A DNA stretch of 64,000 bases, taken from Euwallacea fornicatus. Taxonomy: Eukaryota; Arthropoda; Insecta; Coleoptera; Curculionidae. Shown here one piece after another: positions 24,801-36,527 of the stretch. The translations under genes were made by a program, and so were the position numbers. The stretch covers positions 620,001 to 684,000 of the forward strand of contig NC_089577.1 of the NCBI RefSeq assembly GCF_040115645.1. Reading direction: 5' to 3'. Positions within the stretch are counted from its first letter, which is position 1. Each line of letters opens with the position of its first letter. A model generated the notes under the pieces. It worked only from the letters and a program-made list of their open reading frames with translations, was not told the DNA's origin and searched no databases.

Positions 24801-27800
24801 TTTGTTATAACCGACCTAATAGATCAGATATAGTTGCGAACACACACATAATAAAATTAATTGAACAGGTACAACAGCTTTAACAATCTGTTGCTGCGCG
24901 GTTATACTTTGGTTCAAATTGGTTCTCACACTTTTCAGAGACGTTTTCGCAGAGAATCTCTTATTTTTCACGTACATGGCCTGCGAAGCCAGGAAATTCT
25001 ACATAAAGTGGCAGCACCGCCCTGGCCGCATGACAGGTGACAGCTGTCACCGCTACCTACAGCAACGTTGCAAATCGTAACATCTAGTTTGACAACCACC
25101 GTCAGGAACAAGCAGGACCGTGCTGTGCAAAAGCTGACAAGGTCGCACTGACTTTGCTGCTATCAAAATGATTTTGAACAGAACTGTCGTAATTTTGTTA
25201 AATTCACGAAAACAACTTGAGGAAAGAACAACACGTGTCAAAAGAGAATGTCTTATGAATCTTCGAAACCGATAGAGATGGGAACCACAACACATATACG
25301 GCAATTTTTAGCCATTTCCTCTAGAAAAAGACATTCTATAGGCCTCCGATGGATTTATCTGTTCAAGTCGTAGAACACTGAATTATTACTGCCCAGCCGT
25401 CACGTTCCGCCAACTTCTTTAGATGACATTAAGAAGGTAAATAACAACTGTCAAATGTTGCGCAACAGTGTCCGACTTCTTGAAGATTTTTACTAGTTGC
25501 TGCGCACAGGAAGTTGGAAAAAAATGACTAATTAACTGTGACATAACCGAAAGTCACAGTACTATGCCCTGACACAGTATTGCTTTCCCGCATTGGTCCT
25601 TGTTTGTTCTGTCAGTCGACAGCTACGCGACAATATTTCAATGTCAGTCAAACTGTAACGATAAATGACAGCTCCCAAATGCAGCTCAGTGTTGCCGAAT
25701 GTTAAAAAACGATCGATAATACTTCCATTCTTTGGAAAAGACCTCATGACGGTCTCGAAAGCAACATCATTCGGAATTCTAGACGCGGTCGGTCACGTTC
25801 AGCATCAGACATTCGGCTACATACGGCCGGTATGTTGTTGTCGAACGAACGGTGCATACCATCCTTAATAATCTGCTATCTCTAGTTACACCCACCGATG
25901 GTACGAGAGCCTGAGAAATGGGTTAGCGGACCGTCTCAAGCGAGCAATGCAAAACTGAGCAATATGGGCGCGATGACTTTAAATTTTCGTCTTTTATTGT
26001 CGCTTTTGGTAATAGAGAATCGAAATATACAGGGCGATAAATAACGATGGTTGCAGCGATAAATCGCTGGGAATTTATCGCCTTCGTCGACCCACGGGAC
26101 CGTCGCGGTTATTTACCATTTGTTTATTAATCCTTAAGAATGGCTGTAATTATAATCGAATAAATTACGATTCGTTTCAGAGGCGCTTCCTGGGTGCTTT
26201 TATTTATCTGCCGGACCTTTGGCAGAGCGAGTTTCGTGCCCAATAAAACACCTCTAAAAGGCCAAATTGCAATTGGGGACATTCGTTGTTACAAGAAATG
26301 TCATTGAGCCGTGGAATAGACCTGTAATTAACGGCGATTAGTCTACTCGTCTAATCGCAAAAAACCACCTGAAATAAATGGTTATTAATGGGTGTTATGA
26401 TCCTCGTTTCAAACACATGGAATGTGGCAGGAATGCCTTGTAACAATATGCAGATTTAGTGGTTTTTGTCTGCTTAAGCAACGGCTTTGAAATTCCGTTT
26501 TATCGTTTACCTGGTTGCCTAAGAGACAATATCTACATTTTCGACTCGAACGTACGTGTGGCAAGATCACACTCCGACGCTCAGACATTCGAATCTACGG
26601 GAACCCCGAGCAACCTGCCCCAGCTGTTCCATAAGAACGGATCCAGACGCGAATGTGTCGCGACCGCTCTAACGGGGCAGTTCCAGTAGGGAATTTCGGA
26701 AATCATGATTTACGCAAGAGTTTCACATGCCAAATCCACTCGAGCATGTATAATTTATAGACCGAACTAAATAAATAACGTGATATAAGTGGCATAAATA
26801 CATGTACACACCCATCGAGAATGAAACGTCCTTGCTCTCGCGTGGGAAAATGCATATTTTGAGCATCGATGATTGTCAGCTCATCTCTAATAAAGTGCGA
26901 CAGCTAAAGCAAATTGATCTCCGTGGAGAAAGAGAGAAGACACATAGGAATCCGGTGAATTAATAAATTGATTTCTGTCCGTCTCCGGTAATTGTTGCTG
27001 CCATTATTTTGTCAAGGAAGATTGATGGAAACCGTAAAAAGTGCGCTTTTTCCCAGTCAGCCGAAGATTGAAGAAACGGAATCGATATTGTAAATTTGTC
27101 GGGCTAGACAGCTCAAGATGCATTTTATAATTCTGTTTAATCGAGACCGATAAGTCCTCGATTCTCGGTATAAATAAAGTGGTTCCAACTGAGTTCCTGC
27201 AACGAGATTCGTCCGCATCTGGAAATTATGGTTCTCACTGCTCTGTCGCGGCCAGCTCTGAACGGCGAAAGTCTCTATTTCAACTTAAGAGTAGCGCCAC
27301 CTCTTGGCCTATGATCATACGCCAATAGAGCGCCAAAACTTGAACTTCTCTCGCCGCGCCAATTTAAGCATTCAATTGGAACGTGAGTAGTTGTAATGCG
27401 AGACCATGCAGCGAGGAACGGTCTAATTTCCCATCCTGATGCGTAGGCTTTAATGACACTTCTTATTGAAATGCACATAATTTATTGCACTGTTATATGT
27501 GCGCGCTAATGGAAACTCTCCACCTAGATGATAAGGCCCTTTGCAGTGGCCGTGATTTCTATGAAAGAAGACGTTCCTTACGAAAAGAAGAAATGGTTCA
27601 TTTAGGTACTGAAGAATCGCTGATTGAACGCGGAAATAAGAGGTGTACGGTGACCTGTTGCGACAATGGAATCGACCGCTCCCTATTTCGCGGAGGAATT
27701 AATATACATAAAGGCAGGAAAGAGAGAATTAATAGTTCTCAGACGAGACATCAGTTCGTATTGAGGTGAAGCGATCATTTGTCAACGCCAGACCCGGTCT

Positions 27801-28365
27801 CTTCCTTCGTCTACAGAGAATGTTACCTCAAAAGACATTAAGGCCGTTTGTATTGAGCGCTCCGACTTTCCGCTTCGAAAAGCGTTTTTTTTTTTCAATG
27901 AAACGCCCCTTATATTTTTAGGTATTTAAAATGCGCATTCAAATCGGAATTCGTCGAGTAAAGTCGATCATGCGCTTCTCAGTTTTGAAGATCCCAAGGC
28001 CGGAGGCGCTCGCAGGGATTTGATGCAATTTCCTCTGTAAATTCACGAAAAACCAGAGAAACGCGAGATTCGACATAGTACTCGATTCAAACACTATCAA
28101 CCAGCGAAGGCAGCTTGAGTAATTTCGATTTCTCGAACATCAAATAGTTTAATTCAGGTTAGCAATCACCAGTGCTTCCTTTCCTTTTATTAATCACTGA
28201 TTAATCACTGAAAAGCCATTACTTCTGGTACGATTCGCCGCGGTCTTCGTGGTATTATTGGCAGACTTATAGGAGGCAGAGACTTACCTTACATCCCTCG
28301 CACGTAAAAGCCCCAAAGTGGAATCCTGCAGCGGGCTCACCGCAGACTTTGCATAGCTGGTTCAT
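21880..28365 (-). CDS. kni/eg: knirps/eagle-family nuclear receptor (NR0A)
   Basis: Exons 28365-28288, 22815-22615 and 22536-21880 join in phase 0 to give 311 residues. Exon 1 encodes the first zinc finger ([14 protein letters not shown], ending CEGCK). Exon 2 starts SFFGRTYNN and holds the second finger plus the knirps-box region ([16 protein letters not shown]). Exon 3 starts with a Gln/His run and is Ser/Pro-rich. It contains QPIDLSVKP, a PxDLS motif of the kind that recruits the CtBP co-repressor, and a second LDLTL motif near the end. There is no ligand-binding domain, as in knirps, knirps-like and eagle, so it should act as a DNA-binding repressor in patterning. A TTTTTCAG acceptor abuts the ATG, so an upstream non-coding exon is expected. 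Whether it is the kni or eg orthologue cannot be decided here. Confidence 0.95.
25036..25051. promoter_or_regulatory. Perfect palindrome GGTGACAGCTGTCACC
   Basis: A 16-bp perfect inverted repeat. Its core TGACAGCTGTCA matches the known two-site arrangement for TALE homeodomain proteins (Meis/TGIF type), with a CAGCTG E-box in the middle. More TGACA/TGTCA words occur up to 25670. Binding is not shown. Confidence 0.4.
27294..27307 (-). promoter_or_regulatory. CTCF-like motif
   Basis: On the minus strand CCAAGAGGTGGCGC contains AGGTGGCGC, the core of the insect CTCF motif. It lies in the large receptor intron. Confidence 0.4.
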
Positions 28366-31358
28366 CTGAAAAATAACACATTATAGATAATGGAGCGGGG
28401 GCAAAATGGGTTTAACTGATAATCAATGGTGTCCTTTGGACACGAGACATTCTTATGTCGTTCGGAGCCGCCTCGGTCCTTTAATTAGGTGTCCGCGAGT
28501 CCTCTCCACGGTTGATTAGCATTCGGCGGAGGAGCAAAGGCCGCGACTGTCAACGGGACGCTTGAATGGGCATAGACCATTGTGACGTACGGAATCCGTG
28601 GGAATTCGATGACCCCCTGGACCGTTCGGTACTCATACACCTGTTTTTTCGCTGTGTGTGTAATTTATTCGAAGCCCTATACTAAGGCTCTTCCGAGCGT
28701 CCTCCTCGGGCATTCCGCGGCTCGCGCTCGACCGCGGTTTAAGTCGAAACGTGTCTAAAACTGCCCATTGATTATGGTACTAATACCATTGGAAAAAAGG
28801 CGATCGTTTATGGTAAATAAAAGCGATCGAGTTTCACATTTATATCGGCTTTTTATGCGGCACAAGTGGACGTACTGGGTGCCGCAAAGAGCGGACATTC
28901 TAGATCGGCTGCTGACGACACTGTTTTGATTTTCTACTCTCCTGGGGTATGTCTATTTAAGTTGAGAGGAATGCGTTATCGCTTTTCTTGTCACGGGAAT
29001 AACAAATTTATTATCTCTGTAATGTCTCGCATCTTCCTCACATCTCTCTCAGAGAGAGAAAGCCATTACCCGCTTTTCTAAAAAAAGGCAATTAAAAGAC
29101 ATTAATTGAAAATTAATCAATTGACAATAGCTTTCGTAACGAAAACGAGACGGTCCGGGTGATCGACTGCCGGTACTACACGCTACGGGATCTCCACTCT
29201 TAATCTCCCGTAATGGGTTTTTTATGGAGATTTTGCGGCCACTAATATGGCGGCCCGGGAGTTATGGTATATGTAATATGTATGTTCGAGCGCATTAAAA
29301 ACGAATAACAAAAACCAGCGATAGACTTAGAGAAAAGCGGCTGTGTCGTAAAAACCGAGCGTATCACGCATTACGCTCGAATGGTCCGTTTCCACACTGT
29401 TTCCGAGCTTTCTATAGGCCTAATGGACGTCATAACCGTAACCATAAAGAACCCACGTAGTAGGATGGTCGACGGGTAGGAACTTGTCTAAAAGCACCTT
29501 TAGCAGTTATTAGAACTACGTGGCAACGTCGGGAAACACTCAAAAGTCGGGAACGACCTTGACAAGTCGTGAGCAAGACGAAGACAGCCAGTTATATAAT
29601 TACCCATAAACCTTTTGCGTTGTTGCCGGACGACTCAAAGTTCCTTCGGGATTTGCCGATGTTTTCGCCATCGCGCTATCGCTCCTCGGAACGCGTTGAG
29701 GAACCAATCTCAGAAGGTCCAGACAAAACGGCCTCGAGGCAATTAGAATAGTTGCAAAGAGATGTAGGGGTAAATTAAGGGTGAAGGCATGGAAGTGGAA
29801 CTGTTGCTTGTAGGTAGTACTGATTTTGTTTAATGAATTTGGAAGGCTTGAAGAGAGAGAAGACAAATTTCAGGTGAAATTTATCGCTTCTTCATTTAGT
29901 AAAAGATTATCTTTTTTTCGTTTCAATAATATGTCCGCCTAGTGGGCATTTCAAGACGCAGCGTTGCTTCACGCGCCGATTTAACATATATTTATCATGG
30001 AAGATTAAGACATTGAAAGATATCAAACCTTGAATGTGGTGATTTCCACGTCGCTTGTTGAGCTTCCAGAGGCATCAACAAGGAAAATCAATGAAAACGC
30101 GTTTTTTTAATGAGCCAAATTGCATTAAAAAAAAAACAGTAACGACATAAAATTATTATATAGATTTTTTTAATTATTTTCAAACACATTACAAATCTAT
30201 TTGGGTCAGAGAAAAACGAAACATAATAATTACTCAAACCAAAAAAATTACCCGTAAAAAAATAAAAATTTCCTCTTACAATGCCTACCTGTGATGACGA
30301 AATGCACAATTAAATTTTCAGGGCGATTTGGGGCGTTTTAAGTGTTTGAATTTATCAGAAAAGCACTGTGCGAGCTACGAGTGTTTTAAGTACAAACTAA
30401 GAGAAAGTTGGTATTCTAATGGGCTCCAGTGAAGAAATTTTATTCATATTTTATTTAACTTTTAATTGAATGGAAGATTTATTTTCTGCAATATAATATT
30501 TAATTTTGTCCATGTTAAAAGATGGGCACGCCTCCCTCTCTTGAGGTACATTAAACACATACACATATTTCGATAATTTGCCTCTAAACGCAACAGATTT
30601 GACCCTTCTCTCCTCCCGTGGAAAGATGAGCGAGTTTTTCTCGCAGATTTTATAAAATTTGTTTGTTAAATATGCAATAATTGTTATTTAACGTTTGAAT
30701 GTTTAACGTTTACGCAGTGGTAATAAAGTAAGTGATCAAATTACAAAATGGAAATCGACAAACAGATCTGCTGTGCGGTTTTTCCATTCATTACAATTGA
30801 TTGGTGTAAGTAGAGAGGGAATGAAATTTACCATAAACAACAACAAAGTGCAGCAGGTAACTGAATCAATTTTGCAAAGAAATTAGGTTTAATTTGTAAT
30901 TTTGAACTTAAATGCTTGTGAACAGCGCGGCTGAAAAATCTCTTACTGTAGAGGCACAATGGGGTCCTCGGAGACCTAACTAAATTCGAAAGATCAATAT
31001 TAGAGATGGGACATTAAATTTCAAATTTGGCCGACATACCTCAAATGGCGAATCAAATTCCGACTGAATCTAATTTTTTTCTTACGTTCTTCAATTACCC
31101 GCTTTGTGAATTGAATAACCGCAAAGCTTGCTTGCAAATTTCCATTTTGTAGTTTCATTACTCACTTTATTACTTCAACGTAAACGTTAAAAATTCCCAA
31201 CTTAACGATTTAAAAACATGGAATATTGGATAAAATTTGAAAAAAATTATTAAATATTGGCGTTTAATACACTAGAATAGTAAAGCATTCAGCAGAACTT
31301 TTTGTTTATTTGCAAGAAATTAAAGTTTCAGTAAAGCCGCACGTAATGACTCTCCGTA

Positions 31359-31870
31359 GTACTTAAACCTACATCCCAAGCAATTCTAATGGGGTCTCCC
31401 GAGGCAAAATCAGGGTGGGTTTTTTGGACCATAATAAAAGTCAGAATGAAGGCAATCTCCAGTTCCTTAAGATACTTTTCTTCAGTATTTCGTAATTGAG
31501 AGATTCAGAATTAGTGGAAAAACTTAATGGGGAATTGTTACGAATGTGCATCTTACAGTAAAATCGCCATAGCCAGAAGACAATAGTGCGAATTAACGAC
31601 TCCCCCATTAAGCCAAGAATTTTCTACAAATCTAATAGTACTTAAACCCATATTGAAACCAGTTCAAGTGAAGTCTCGTCAGACTAACGCAGAGTGGATT
31701 TTTTGGAATTAAATGTGGGTCAAAATAACAGTGATCTCCAGTTTTTTAACGGGTTTTTCTCGGGTATTTTGCAGAGAAAAAAATTCAGAGCGAGTGGGAA
31801 ATTGCTACATCCAGAAGAAAATACTGTGAGTAGGCGACCCCTCCATTATGTCAAGAATTTTTCGCGTATC
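31359..31870 (+). repeat. Diverged tandem duplication, units of about 235-280 bp
   Basis: Two adjacent segments (about 31359-31636 and 31637-31870) share blocks in the same order: TAGTACTTAAACC, a GTGG-TTTTTTGGA block, ATCTCCAGTT, CCAGAAGA-AATA, and CAAGAATTTT. They differ by many substitutions and indels. They look like two old copies of one repeat. No coding potential is conserved between them. Confidence 0.6.
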
Positions 31871-32427
31871 TATAATCGAGAAACCTATGCGGTTACAGAA
31901 CCTGAGACTGTTTTCCGAAATGAACTGGGAGCCTATGTGCCGATGATCGCCTCGCACACTTCCACGGGTACCAAATTCCAAATTTCGTCGTCGGGAAGAA
32001 CTGGCAAAGCAACACTTTAACGTATACTTCTTGCCCTTGAGAAGGGCCTAGATTTCTTCAGAATAAATGTAAACTGAGACCGGTTTAATATGTGGGTCAA
32101 ACGTATTTTTTCAAAATTGATCCATCTTTCGGTGGCGCACATATACGAGCACCCACCTAATTTACGCTCAGAACCTAACTTAAAACAATGAACAGAAGTA
32201 ATGATACCTACAATAGCATAATTGGCCGCCGCATCATAATCCATTGAACCACATTGAACAAACCGCCCTCCGAATAGTGGTCACTTGGCCGAATCGAATA
32301 CGCGCGTCATCTCACTGGACGCGGTACCAACCTGCGCGCATCGCTCTGTATATTCTCGACGAACCGCGCGGATTGCACTAACTAACTCAGCATCCGAGGT
32401 ACCGAACTGTGCCGAGCGCGCTGTATC

Positions 32428-32441
32428 CCGCCAGAGGGCGC
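32428..32441 (+). promoter_or_regulatory. CTCF-like motif
   Basis: Exactly the same 14-mer, CCGCCAGAGGGCGC, as at 657-670. It lies in the GC-richer patch about 1.2 kb from the 3' end of the FAM234-like gene. Confidence 0.35.
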
Positions 32442-33441
32442 CTCATGCCAGCCGGGTACCACCACTGGGCGGTTTCTGTCAGCTGCCTATTGGTCGACGG
32501 CCTTCGCTCCCGGCCAATGAAACCTATGCAGAGGCCGGGTTCTCGCGACTCGTCAAGGCAAATAAAATTGTGCAATCGGCTTGAAAATAATTATGTAAAG
32601 TGTGTGCAGGTGGAAGATGAATATGGATTGGTATAGTACTGCGGTTGTCGTGTATACAGGGTGGCTCTGCTGTAAGATATTTCCATGTACGATTTCATAC
32701 AGGAGTGGAAGGTATGCGGGGAGATCGCCCAGTAGAGTGGCAGCCAAAGCAAACACGAACCAAATGGAAAGTCGTCATCAATCGACCTGAAACACTACAG
32801 CGCACAGGTGCATCCATTTCAAGAGCAATAAATTAAACAAATATGGCCGCGCTATTATTGTCGACCGTATATTTGCTCGTCTCGTTGTTTATTTACATTT
32901 TAAGATCGATGTGACCTTTTCGCACTGTCCTCGGGAGGACGTGGACGATCCGTGCAAAGCAAACATCACACAAAACTGTTTAATAACCGCTTATTTGCGC
33001 GCCGACCATAGAGATTTACGGCCCGGTTTTATGGTTTAATTGGTAGGTGTCGAAGAGTGGCAAAACTGAATTTCGTTGAATTTAGATGACTATTTGTTTT
33101 AGCCGGTTCGGGTGAACGACACTCGCGGCCTCATGGTCTCAGCACCTCGAAGACTATTCACATCAGCAGACCGCTTTTGGTCCAACCGTTTGGATGGCCT
33201 CTCAAGGGATAGGGTCGCCGCATACCAGTTAATTCTAAAAATTCTGAGCCTCTATATATACAGCACGCCATGCCCTATGTTTCAACAAGTCTGTTTCTCC
33301 GTGTAGTAGCCGAGACCTTTAAATCTTAATTTAATCATCCGCAATGCGGTCATATTCCCCATAACTCAGTTTCAGCGCACCTCAATAAGACGTCCTGTAG
33401 AGCGCAAAGAAATAAAAAAACAACTCAATCATTAAGCCGCC

Positions 33442-33447
33442 TTTATT
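33442..33447 (-). terminator. Poly(A) signal of the FAM234-like gene
   Basis: AATAAA on the minus strand about 155 nt after the stop codon at 33601-33603, giving a compact 3' UTR. Confidence 0.6.
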
Positions 33448-33600
33448 TGACTCAGATACTGAATAAAATAGTGACTCTTACTCAACCGACTTTTTTCCTC
33501 TTAAACTTAATTGCAATGCTACTCTAGAGGAGTGATAAATGGACTAGAAAAGATTGTGTTCGCCGCTCTAAACCACCATCAAAATCCCAGAAAAAACATC

Positions 33601-36527
33601 TCACTTGTTCCCATAAAGCTTGGGCAACTCCTCCTCAAGCCGCAGCATCTTTACGTAGCTGATCAAGTGCCAATCCTCCCCTCTCTTCACGTAAGAACTA
33701 TAAAAGCTAACCAATTCTGTGCTGCTATCCTTCTCCAAGTCTCTAACCAACAGACTATCCTCTTGGCTCTCCACGGCCGGCTGGCAGTCATTCCCGTGTT
33801 GCCTGCAAATCTGGCTGATTTCCGTGTAGGATGCGTTGATTTCATGGATATCTATAGATTTGAGTATTAATGAAGAGCGTGTGATGGATGGAAGTGAACG
33901 TACTGGAATCGTTGAAGGTGATTAAAACTACTCTTTCCGTTACTTCAGTAGTATAAAAGGTGTCGTTAGGGCCGGTAAGGCTGCGTCGATTGACGCGCTG
34001 CGAGGGCCTTAGTTTATAGTAGTGTTCGGACCAGTGCCAGATCTTCAGGATGAACCCGTTTAAGTGGCCTTTAAGCTTCTGGCTGTCGCTGGACTCAAAG
34101 GTAAAGGCCTTGGGTTGCATAACAAAGGCGTAGTTGTGGCTCCAGTATTTTAATACCTTAAAATATTATGACAAAATTTGGCAATACTTTCACAGAAGGA
34201 ATGTAACGTCATTTTTTGCATAAAAATGTCAGAAAAATTCCTGGCCAAAGGCTTTGAACTGGGCTGCAAAAGTTCGGAAGTCAATCCCCTGGTCCAAGTC
34301 CCTTCTGGAAGTTTCCCAATTTGTCGCATATGCAAAACAATGACATCCAGTGAAACCCCAATTGCCGCTCGTAAATGCAGGGGATCTTTGGCCTATATCC
34401 ACTTGAGCTGCTTGGAGAGATGGATCAATCGGTCCGGAAAGAACTTTTGCGAACTTTGTAACTTCAGGTAATCTCTCAAGGAACACAAGCATCCAATTTG
34501 AAGTTTAAATGATTCTAGATACGACGTCATTCAAACTCAAAAATACACCATCTGTGAAAGCCTCACATTATAAATTTTCCATGTAAAAAATTGGCGCCAT
34601 GTCTGCTCAGACTTGATCGTCGGAATACTCCTCATTTTGATAACATTAGGCCTGCTCTTCATCTGCATTTATAGCGTAGACTACTTCGAATATCAAACTG
34701 AGAAAAGAGATATTGACAAGGCCTGGATCAAACTAACTTTAGTGTATTTTTTAGTGGTTATGATACTTGGTTACTTGATGGCTATTTTTTATTGCTGAGG
34801 GATCATCTAGTGCCTTGATACCCCTGGTGGATTCGCACAATGAACATTCGATTGCAAATCTCTTGTCTCCCAGGCTGTCACTCTGACTCATTGTAACTAA
34901 TACCTAATAAACGTAGTTTTACTCACTTGATCTGATTGGTCGTATAAGGTGAGTTTGCAGTGGCATTTTGGGCAGTTGGAACCGTTGCTGACTACCAATT
35001 TACGAGAGCCTGCATAGAAGGTGTCCGAGTTGTTATGTTCGGTTCGGGGCTCCACTGTCATTTGATATTTTGCATTCTTGAAGGTCTTTTCCAGCTCTGT
35101 GAAGCTGCACAAATTCCAATTGAATGAGGAAAGAGTAAAATTATGATGAATTTGCAATGTTGCCCTGGTTGAGAAATGAGAGAATTCCCAGTGGAGAATG
35201 TAGCAGAGTACAGTTGAAATGGTCAATCTAACACCTTTACACCTTATAGTGGCTTATTAATATGCGTCCAGTCCGAACCTGCTCGTCTTTGCCACTGTAA
35301 ATTCCCCCTTAATAATCTCCAATTCACAAAAAATAGTAAAATTTTTTAAATTTAATTTTGGCTTCTTCATTACTCGAAAAATCTAAGAAATGCATTTCAA
35401 AGGCAATACCATTACACCCACCTGACGTAATAAGTATCAGTTGCATTGATGCACTTATATGTGACAAAATTGCCACTTTTTACTGTTTTATATAAGGCAG
35501 TAATTTGCCCACAATGCACTGCTGGTATATTAGTTAAAGCCTTGCCAGTTCGACCAGACAAAATTAGAAAACTTGACTAAAACAATGAATTATACTAACA
35601 CCACATCAATAGCAACAACTAAATACACCTTTTTAAACACACTAAGCAGCTCCCTAACCCCATCGTTATTTAAATCAGCAATCACCACAGGCAAGCTTAA
35701 ATCCCTCAAAATGTTCCTCTCCTCTGCACTATGAGCATGCCAAAGCGCCTGCCCAGACACTGTTTCTATTGCCTTTAACCCCTGAAAAATCCCCATGTAA
35801 ACAGCCCCATCCAACACCCCTTTAGACATACTTTTTGGTCCACAACCAAACAATCTAATAACCCATCCTTGTTTGTGTCTAAAACCCCACAATTAATGCC
35901 CAAAGGCTCAACATCCTGCTCAAAATCCCAGGCAACATTTCCTGGAATGTAAAATTTAAAAACTGGCGTGAGGAACATTAAAAACCAACCAGATAAGCCC
36001 ATAAAAGACATAACACCATGTTTAAGACTTTTAGCACTGTTAAAGCTGCCCTTGTACATTAAAGCCAAATTGTGGCTAGTCTTATATGCCCCACTAACCA
36101 CATTAATTGGACCCTTAAGTTCAATACCTTCTTGTACATGTTCCCAGTTTGATATTTTAACTGGGCAAGTGTGTAACTCGGAGCACGGCAAAACCCACAG
36201 GAAAATTATAATTGGCAATAAGCAGAGAATAATCGAGGCCACAAAGGCTATCTGAAACTGGGCTTCAGCAAAGTTACACATTGAAAACAAGAGACTCACG
36301 ATTCGACTCAAAGACATTTTGCTAGCCCCCTTGATTTTTACAATGTCATCATCCAGCCCCAAACTGTGACCATTTTGCCTGCTAAATGAATCTTCATAGT
36401 TGTTTAAACTCTTCGAATTGTAGCTAGTACAAATGGGCTCCATACTAATCTCCTTTTCTGAATCCGAGTCGCTGAGTGACTGAGGCAATGGCGAGTATAT
36501 TCCTTGCATAGAGTGGGCCATCTTCAT
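33601..36527 (-). CDS. FAM234: FAM234-like (ITFG3) single-pass membrane protein
   Basis: Six exons: 36527-35832, 35781-35629, 35576-35422, 35104-34927, 34156-33904, 33851-33601. They give 561 residues, close to the usual FAM234A length. The N-terminal 90 residues are acidic and Ser-rich and look cytosolic. One membrane segment lies at about 92-114 (ASIILCLLPIIIFLWVLPC). The rest is a lumenal or extracellular propeller-like region with the family's DxNxDG repeats (DTNKDGLLDCLV, ADLNNDGVRELL) and an SGRTGKAL repeat. It ends in a Leu/Glu-rich tail. Function of the family is poorly defined; it is integral to the membrane. Introns are 50, 52, 52, 317, 770 and short; the 770-nt one (34157-34926) hosts another gene on the opposite strand. 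The first Met could be residue 1 or 3. Confidence 0.85.
34226..34798 (+). CDS. MARCH-like RING-CH E3 ligase, nested and divergent
   Basis: Exon 34226-34467 joins 34519 onward in phase 2. The start ATG gives MSEKFLAKG. A RING-CH domain spans about residues 32-80: CRIC, a KC followed seven residues later by His, HLSC, and CELC. Two membrane segments follow (LIVGILLILITLGLLF and LVYFLVVMILGYLMAIFY), as in membrane MARCH ubiquitin ligases. Two oddities are seen. The third cysteine of the C4HC3 pattern is Arg (ARKC). Reading straight on gives an in-frame TAA at 34571-34573. Removing a 57-nt intron, 34554-34610 (GTGAAA donor, GCTCAG acceptor), avoids it and gives 154 residues. The donor is weak, so a decayed gene remains possible. 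It lies wholly inside an intron of the FAM234-like gene on the opposite strand. Confidence 0.7.
34906..34911 (+). terminator. Poly(A) signal of the nested RING-CH gene
   Basis: AATAAA 107 nt after the stop codon. It sits just 15 bp from the edge of an exon of the opposite-strand host gene (34927), so cleavage would fall about at that exon. Confidence 0.65.

Larger units (their letters stand above)
22816..28287 (-). other. 5.5-kb intron splitting the two zinc fingers
   Basis: Donor GTAAGT at 28287 and acceptor AATTCCAG ending at 22816. No coding exon of another gene was found inside. It holds a 16-bp palindrome at 25036-25051 within a cluster of TGACA/TGTCA words, and a CTCF-like motif at 27294-27307. 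Long introns of such regulators often carry enhancers; that role is inferred. Confidence 0.7.
28366..33441. other. Upstream region of the receptor gene, no supported gene
   Basis: Expected to contain the non-coding first exon and promoter of the knirps-family gene, but I could not place them. Contents include a diverged tandem duplication at 31359-31870, a GC-richer patch at 32280-32560 with a CTCF-like motif, and a TATACAGGGTGG transposon-end word at 32653-32664. No frame was convincing as a protein. Confidence 0.5.
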
